Positions 59,328-64,000 of a stretch of DNA of 64,000 nucleotides are shown here, piece by piece. The notes under the pieces were generated by a model. That model had not been told where the DNA came from. It saw nothing but the letters and a program-made list of their open reading frames with translations, and did not search any database. The position numbers and the translations under genes were made by a program. How positions within the stretch are numbered: position 1 is the stretch's first letter; each line of letters starts with the position of its first letter. Source of the stretch: Castellaniella denitrificans (lineage in GTDB: Bacteria > Pseudomonadota > Gammaproteobacteria > Burkholderiales > Burkholderiaceae_B); contig NZ_JBHSEZ010000004.1 of assembly GCF_042653765.1 (NCBI RefSeq), positions 62,001-126,000 on the forward strand, in the 5' to 3' direction.

Positions 59328-60080
59328 ATGAGCATGGCACTTTTACTTTTCATACTGGCCCTTGCGTGCCTGGTGCTGCTGGTGTTTGGCCTGGTGAAGC
59401 CGACCAAGGTGTTTCTTGGTGCTGAGTCCACGCGCGGCAAGGTCGCCAAGGTATACAGCACCGGATTTCTGGTGCTGCTCGTTGCATTCGTTGTCGCTGT
59501 TCCAAAGCCAGAACGTCAAGCCCCCGCCTCCGCTGTCGCAGCGGAATCCGCCGCACCCGCGCAGCAGGCCGCCCAGGTGGCCACGGACAGCAGCGCGGCG
59601 GGCGCAGCAAAGCCAGAGGAAGTCCAGCGGGAGGCGACCCTGGGCCTTTCTCCAGATGAGTTCCGGCAGCGGTTCAATAGCATCGTCGGCGCCGTGGATG
59701 ACAGCTACAAGGTCGCCGAGTTCGACGTGGAGGATGGCCCCGTCAATAATACGTTCAAGCGCGCCATTGGCCCCAACGTCGCCATGGTCGGCACCGTCAG
59801 CAAGCAGAGCGGCCTGACAAAAGGGCTGATGCTGGTCGTCTCCGGAGGCACTGGCACGGAGAGTGTGAAGGCCGTTGCCACTCTGCTCGCGGCCGCCCAG
59901 GCGGCCAACCCGGACGCCCCAAAAAAGCAGGTCGCTGATGCAGTCATGGCCATGACCCAGCAGGCACTGGAAAACATCAAGACAGGCGAATCTGTCAAAA
60001 AGACCGTTGGTAATATCGAGTATGTGGCTGGCGCGAGCGACGTGACAGGCCTGATGCTCTCCGTCAGTCCCGTCGAGTAA
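59328..60080 (+). CDS. Membrane-anchored hypothetical protein (cargo)
   Basis: A 250-residue protein with two N-terminal transmembrane helices (residues 3-22 MALLLFILALACLVLLVFG and about 43-58 GFLVLLVAFVVAV). A Pro/Ala-rich linker (60-105) then leads to a folded domain (LSPDEFRQRFNSIVGAVDDSY; VAMVGTVSKQSGLTKGLMLVV; VADAVMAMTQQALENIKTG). It would be inner-membrane with a soluble domain. It is unlike any head gene and probably a lysogenic-conversion (moron) gene, with its own upstream gap 59249-59327. No function is assigned. Confidence 0.65.
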   Translation: MSMALLLFILALACLVLLVFGLVKPTKVFLGAESTRGKVAKVYSTGFLVLLVAFVVAVPKPERQAPASAVAAESAAPAQQAAQVATDSSAAGAAKPEEVQREATLGLSPDEFRQRFNSIVGAVDDSYKVAEFDVEDGPVNNTFKRAIGPNVAMVGTVSKQSGLTKGLMLVVSGGTGTESVKAVATLLAAAQAANPDAPKKQVADAVMAMTQQALENIKTGESVKKTVGNIEYVAGASDVTGLMLSVSPVE

Positions 60081-60175
60081 GCCGGCCCCGCTGACCTGCC
60101 AGCAAACCCCGCCGCAGGAAGCCCCACGCCCCAGCAGTCAGACTGGGCGGCATCCACATCAGGACGCCGCCCAGC

Positions 60176-60406
60176 ATGGCCTATACAGCAGAAGACCTCG
60201 CCGCCATCGACAGCGCCATCGTTGCGCTGTCCTCTGGCGAGCGTGTCACGGAAATCCGGTTCACTGATCGCCTGGTCAAATACCAGGAAGTCACAGCCAA
60301 CGAACTGCGCACTCTGCGCGCCGAAATCGTGCGGCAACTCGGCCCGCAGCGCGTCCCGCTGTCCGGTCGCATTTGGGCCTGCACTCAAATCGGGAAGGGT
60401 CTATGA
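60176..60406 (+). CDS. gpW-like head-tail joining protein
   Basis: A 76-residue protein (MAYTAEDLAAIDSAIVALSSG; VTEIRFTDRLVKYQEVTANEL) with the size and layout of the lambda gpW/head-completion family: N-terminal helix, short beta hairpin, C-terminal helix. It directly precedes the portal gene and overlaps its start by 4 bp, as in lambda-type head modules. Confidence rests on both size and position. Confidence 0.78.
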   Translation: MAYTAEDLAAIDSAIVALSSGERVTEIRFTDRLVKYQEVTANELRTLRAEIVRQLGPQRVPLSGRIWACTQIGKGL

Positions 60407-61875
60407 GGCCCGCATCGTCGGCCGTTCGCAAGCCGCCGGGGTTGCTTGCCCGCCTTTTCGGTCACACCACCAAGCCTCAAGCCAGCACGCATGAGGCCGC
60501 CAGCGTAGGCCGCCGCCTGCGCGCCTGGCTTCCCTGGGACAGTTCCCCGCGCCGCGAGCATATGCGCCTGGCGCTTCTGCGCGCCCGCGCCCGCGATGCC
60601 TGCCGCAACAATGCCATCGCCCGCGCCGCGATTGACCGCATGACGTCGGATTTCATCGGGATCGGCGTTTCGCCGAAGCCTTTGGCGCAGGCCGAGACCA
60701 TGCGCATGCGCCTGATCGATTCCTGGGAGGCATGGTCGCTGGAATGCGACGCGGATGGGCAGACGGATTTTTACGGGCTGCAGACGCTGGCGATGCGCTC
60801 CATGCTGGAGTCCGGCGAAGTTCTGGCGCTGCTTGAACCGGATGAGGCGACAGGCATACCGCTGAAAATCCGGCTCATCGAGTCAGACCATCTTCCATTC
60901 AAGAACGAAACCCTGGACAACGGGCACCGGATCATCGACGGCATCGAACTGGATAAGCGTGGCCGGCGCGTGGCCTACTGGCTGCACCCGAACCATCCGG
61001 GCGACATCAACATCACGAACAATGAGCCGGTGCGCGTTGATGCCCGCCGGGTGCTGCACCTGTTCGAGTCCACCCGACCGGGGCAGTTACGCGGCGTCCC
61101 GGCGCTTGCGCCCGTGCTGGTGCGCCTGAAGGATCTGGACGAATTCGACGACGCGCAGCTTATTCGGCAGAAGATCGCCAATTTGTTTGTCGGGTTTATC
61201 ACCCGGCCCGCGTCCGATCCACTGTCTCAACCCATTGGCCCCGACAACCAGCCCCTGCCGACAGAGCCGTCAGAGCAGCCCGCGCTGGAGTTCGAGCCAG
61301 GCCTGCTGCAGGAATTGTCCGAGGGTGAAGACGTCACATTCTCCGAACCGCCCGGTGCGCCGTCCGGCTATCGGGAATTTACCCGCGCTCAACTGCACAT
61401 CGTCGCCGCCGCCCTGGGCATTCCGTACCCATTCCTGACGGGCGACTATAGCGACATCAATGACCGCGTGGTGCGCGTCGCCATCAATGAGTACAAGCGC
61501 CGCGCGATGGCGCTGATCCGCAATGTCCTGGTGCCGAAGTTCTGCGACCCGATCCGCCGTGCCTGGGTGGATGCGGCCGTGCTGTCGGGGGCGTTGCCAA
61601 CGGGGCAGAGCGATCTGAAGCTCACGCGCTGGACGCCGCACGGCTGGGCGTACATCCAGCCCGTGCAGGATATCCAGGCTGACGTCCTGGCGATCAACAA
61701 CAAACTGAAGAGTCGCAGCGAGGCATTGCTCGAGCGCGGGTACGACGCCGAGTTGATCGACCGTGAGATTGCGGCCGACCTGGAGCGTGAGCGCGATCTT
61801 GGATTACCTCCGTCGCCGACCGCCTCTACCACGCCGACTCCGGAGGAAACCGCGCCGCAGGAACCCGCCAAGTGA
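60403..61875 (+). CDS. Portal protein, lambda gpB family
   Basis: A 490-residue portal. Family features are the start RLRAWLPWDSSPRREHMRLALLRARARDA, DRMTSDFIGIGVSPKP, GLQTLAMRSMLESGEVLALL, LIESDHLPF, VLHLFESTRPGQLRGVPALAP, AQLHIVAAALGIPYPFLTGDYS and WTPHGWAYIQPVQDI. It forms the DNA entry ring of the procapsid. The ATG at 60403 overlaps the gpW-like stop. A Thr/Pro-rich tail ends the protein. Confidence 0.95.
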   Translation: MRPASSAVRKPPGLLARLFGHTTKPQASTHEAASVGRRLRAWLPWDSSPRREHMRLALLRARARDACRNNAIARAAIDRMTSDFIGIGVSPKPLAQAETMRMRLIDSWEAWSLECDADGQTDFYGLQTLAMRSMLESGEVLALLEPDEATGIPLKIRLIESDHLPFKNETLDNGHRIIDGIELDKRGRRVAYWLHPNHPGDINITNNEPVRVDARRVLHLFESTRPGQLRGVPALAPVLVRLKDLDEFDDAQLIRQKIANLFVGFITRPASDPLSQPIGPDNQPLPTEPSEQPALEFEPGLLQELSEGEDVTFSEPPGAPSGYREFTRAQLHIVAAALGIPYPFLTGDYSDINDRVVRVAINEYKRRAMALIRNVLVPKFCDPIRRAWVDAAVLSGALPTGQSDLKLTRWTPHGWAYIQPVQDIQADVLAINNKLKSRSEALLERGYDAELIDREIAADLERERDLGLPPSPTASTTPTPEETAPQEPAK

Positions 61876-61925
61876 GGGGCGCACTATGACCGCAGCTTCT
61901 CCCCGGACAGGAAAGGAACCAGGTT

Positions 61926-63008
61926 ATGAAGAAGAAATGGTATGAAATCAAGGCGCTGGCGTCCAATGGCGCGCCGGTCGCCGAGGGCCAGCCAGCCGCG
62001 CAGTACGAGATATCCATTCACGGCGACATTGGCTATTGGGGCGTGACGGCCAGCGAGTTTATTGCCGAATTCAGCGCCATTCCGGCTGACGCCCAGATTT
62101 TGCTGTCCGTCCATTCGGACGGCGGCGAGGTGCTGGAGTCTTTGGCGATCTATCACGTCATGGCCCGCGCTCGCGACCGCATCACGGCCCGCGTGGAAGG
62201 CCTGGCAGCGTCCGCCGCCAGCGCGGTCGTCATGGCTGCGGGCCGCATCGAAATGCCCGCCAATGCGTATTTGATGATTCACAGCCCGTTTTCTGTTGCG
62301 GTGGGCGATTACAGCGAGTTGCGCGCCGCCTCGGACGTCATGAAGAAGTTGAACGATAGCTACGCGGCCATCTATTCGGAGCGCTCCGGCAAGGACGTTG
62401 CCGAGGTCGAGGCGATCATGGCGGCCGAGACATGGCTCAATGGCGCGGAGGCGGTCGCTGCCGGTTTCGCCGATGTGGTTCTTGACGCGCTGCCCGCCCA
62501 GGCACACCTGTCCGAGCACGCCCAGGCGAAATTCCACAAGGCTCCGAAGGCGCTGGTGGACGTCACCGACCCGAAAACGGAGCCTTCCGATCCTCCTGCT
62601 GATCCGTCTACCGATCCGGCGAACGTCCCAGCGTCCGATCCGATGTCTGCCGATGCGGTCGCCACGGCATGCGTTGATGCCGGTTTCGCGGCCCTCGCGG
62701 CACCGCTTATCCGCGCATCGGCCGATGCTCCGTCGGTCACCCAGCGTTTGAATGAGGCCCGCGAGATTTTGGCCTTGGCCAAGTCCGCCGGGCGCCCTGA
62801 CGACGCCGAATTGCTGGTGCTGGCGGGGGTGTCCGTAGAGACGGCCCGCGCCCGCCTGACGGCCGCCCGTGCCGCCGGCGTGCCCGATATCAGCGCGCAT
62901 GCCCCATCGGACGCCCCTACCGAACCACAGGACGATAAGCCCGTCGCTAAGAGGCTCGATTTCCGCAACATCTATTCCGCCCGCCAGGCGGCCAACAAAG
63001 TCGCTTGA
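61926..63008 (+). CDS. Prohead protease, ClpP type (gpC position)
   Basis: A 360-residue head-maturation protease. The N-terminal ~200 residues match ClpP-like phage proteases: SVHSDGGEVLESLAIYHVM, the nucleophile Ser in VEGLAASAASAVVMAAGR near residue 97, the His in YLMIHSPFSV near 122, and GKDVAEVEAIMAAETWLNGAEA. A Pro/Asp-rich linker leads to a helical C-terminal part (VTQRLNEAREILALAKSAG) that may be the scaffold, as in lambda gpC/Nu3. It is followed 15 bp later by the capsid gene. Confidence 0.92.
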   Translation: MKKKWYEIKALASNGAPVAEGQPAAQYEISIHGDIGYWGVTASEFIAEFSAIPADAQILLSVHSDGGEVLESLAIYHVMARARDRITARVEGLAASAASAVVMAAGRIEMPANAYLMIHSPFSVAVGDYSELRAASDVMKKLNDSYAAIYSERSGKDVAEVEAIMAAETWLNGAEAVAAGFADVVLDALPAQAHLSEHAQAKFHKAPKALVDVTDPKTEPSDPPADPSTDPANVPASDPMSADAVATACVDAGFAALAAPLIRASADAPSVTQRLNEAREILALAKSAGRPDDAELLVLAGVSVETARARLTAARAAGVPDISAHAPSDAPTEPQDDKPVAKRLDFRNIYSARQAANKVA

Positions 63009-63023
63009 TCCAAGGAGCAAAGC

Positions 63024-64000
63024 ATGAATCTCGGCATTTTCGATTCCGATAAATTTTCCCTGCAGGAACTGACCGCAGCCATCAATGAGGCCCCAGCCCT
63101 TCCGTCGCGCCTCGCCACGCTGGGCCTGTTCCAGGAAGACGGCATCACCACGACAAGCCTGGGCATCGAGAAAGACGCGGACACGCTGACCCTTGTCCCC
63201 AATCAGGCACGCGACAGCGATACGCCGAACCAGACCGGGGGCAGCACCCGTGGCCTTGTCCTGTTTCCCACGACGCACCTGCCCACCCAGGACACCATCA
63301 AGCCCGATGACGTGCAGAATCTGCGCGCTTTCGGCAAGGCGTCAGACGAAGAGACCATGGTGGCCTTCGTCAACAAGCGCTTGCGGAAAATGCGCCGCCG
63401 TCTCGATGCCACCATCGAATATCAGCGCGTCGGCGCCATCAAGGGCACCATCGTCGACGCGGATGGCGTTACCGTCATCAGCAACCTGTTCACGCAGTTC
63501 GCCCTGACGCAACAGACGCATGAACTGTCGCTGAACGTTGCCAGCGCGGATATTCGCGGCGAGTTGCTCGGCGCGAAGGACAAGATGGAATCCGCCCTTG
63601 GAAACGAGGTCAGCACTGGCGTCCGGATGATCTGCGGGAAGACGTTTTTCCGCACGTTCATTGCGCATGACAAGGTACTGAAAGCCTATGAGCGCTGGGA
63701 GTCCGGTCAGTTCGCCCGGAATGATCCCCGCGCTGGCTTCGATTTCGCGGGAGTGACGCTCGAAGAGTTCAAGGGCGGCATCGGGGCTTCCCCGTTCATC
63801 GCTGACGGCGAGGCATACCTGTTCCCCGAGGGCGTCGAGGATATGTTCATCACGCGCTTCGCGCCGGCGAACTATAACGAGACCGCCAACACCATCGGCC
63901 TGCCGTACTACTCCAAGCAAGAACCCAAGCCGTTAGGCAAGGGCATCCTGGTCGAGGCGCAGTCCAACCCCATCAGCATCTGCACCCGGCCGCGCGCGGT
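63024..64000 (+). CDS. Major capsid protein, lambda gpE type (3' end cut by window edge)
   Basis: The first ~325 residues of a lambda-family capsid protein: FSLQELTAAINEAPALPSRL, LGLFQEDGITTTSLGIEKD, RGLVLFPTTHLPTQDTIKPDD, YQRVGAIKGTIVDADG and GVTLEEFKGGIG. The end (FAPANYNETANTIGLPYYSKQ) is the conserved C-terminal beta region, so only about 15-20 residues lie beyond 64000. AAGGAG stands before the ATG at 63024. Lambda has the decoration protein gene D between protease and capsid; none is present here. Confidence 0.93.
   Translation, partial: MNLGIFDSDKFSLQELTAAINEAPALPSRLATLGLFQEDGITTTSLGIEKDADTLTLVPNQARDSDTPNQTGGSTRGLVLFPTTHLPTQDTIKPDDVQNLRAFGKASDEETMVAFVNKRLRKMRRRLDATIEYQRVGAIKGTIVDADGVTVISNLFTQFALTQQTHELSLNVASADIRGELLGAKDKMESALGNEVSTGVRMICGKTFFRTFIAHDKVLKAYERWESGQFARNDPRAGFDFAGVTLEEFKGGIGASPFIADGEAYLFPEGVEDMFITRFAPANYNETANTIGLPYYSKQEPKPLGKGILVEAQSNPISICTRPRA

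Noticed and set aside
39751..64000. CRISPR arrays, rRNA genes or insertion sequences
   Set aside because: No regularly spaced repeats, rRNA sequence or transposase was seen anywhere in the window.

Overview
The window looks like a GC-rich betaproteobacterium of the order Burkholderiales, most likely Alcaligenaceae (Bordetella/Achromobacter/Castellaniella type). This rests on strong GC bias at third codon positions, the gene orders queA-tgt-yajC-secD-secF and miaB-ybeZ-ybeY-corC-lnt, and a CoA-dependent aromatic-acid operon. No database search was possible, so genus is inference.

Chromosomal part (1-39750). Housekeeping and metabolic genes come first: malic enzyme, an aminotransferase, a membrane-anchored lytic transglycosylase, UbiD, a YqjD/YqjE/YqjK-like stress membrane operon, and uracil phosphoribosyltransferase. 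From 9063 to 20082 a minus-strand operon of ten genes encodes what reads as the 2-aminobenzoyl-CoA (anthranilate) hybrid pathway. It holds a CoA ligase, a MarR regulator, a flavin monooxygenase/old-yellow-enzyme fusion, then SDR, hydratase, acyl-CoA dehydrogenase, thioesterase, RidA, 3-hydroxyacyl-CoA dehydrogenase and thiolase. Two AT-rich sites sharing an 11-bp word precede the ligase and the monooxygenase and are the probable MarR operators. DacB, the queuosine/Sec operon, an EAL-GGDEF plus hemerythrin-GGDEF pair, the miaB-lnt operon and a large PAS-GGDEF-degenerate-EAL sensor follow. Between yajC and secD lies a 268-bp three-way-junction inverted-repeat element.

Prophage part (39751-64000, continuing past the right edge). 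A lambdoid-type siphovirus prophage is integrated in a tRNA-Asp(GUC) gene. Only the 3' part of the tRNA (39751-39799) remains at this end, as attL. Inside are a left-end transcription unit with a C-type-lectin/DGR-target-like protein, small ORFs, a cytosine methyltransferase, a DUF4224-like protein and an integrase. The immunity region follows (repressor, Cro/YdaS-like, YdaT-like). Copies of one 14-bp operator palindrome lie both between the repressor and cro-like genes and at the left-end promoter, so one repressor probably silences both units. Replication is by a TOPRIM/SF3-helicase protein with repeat motifs just downstream. Next come a Nu1-like protein, a C4-like antisense RNA locus and a BRO-type antirepressor whose C-terminal domain is homologous to the C-terminus of the prophage's own primase-helicase.

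The right part carries a ParB-methyltransferase with an 11-G tract near its 3' end, lambda-type terminase, a block of small cargo genes, gpW-like, portal, ClpP-type protease and capsid genes. All prophage genes except the repressor run on the plus strand.
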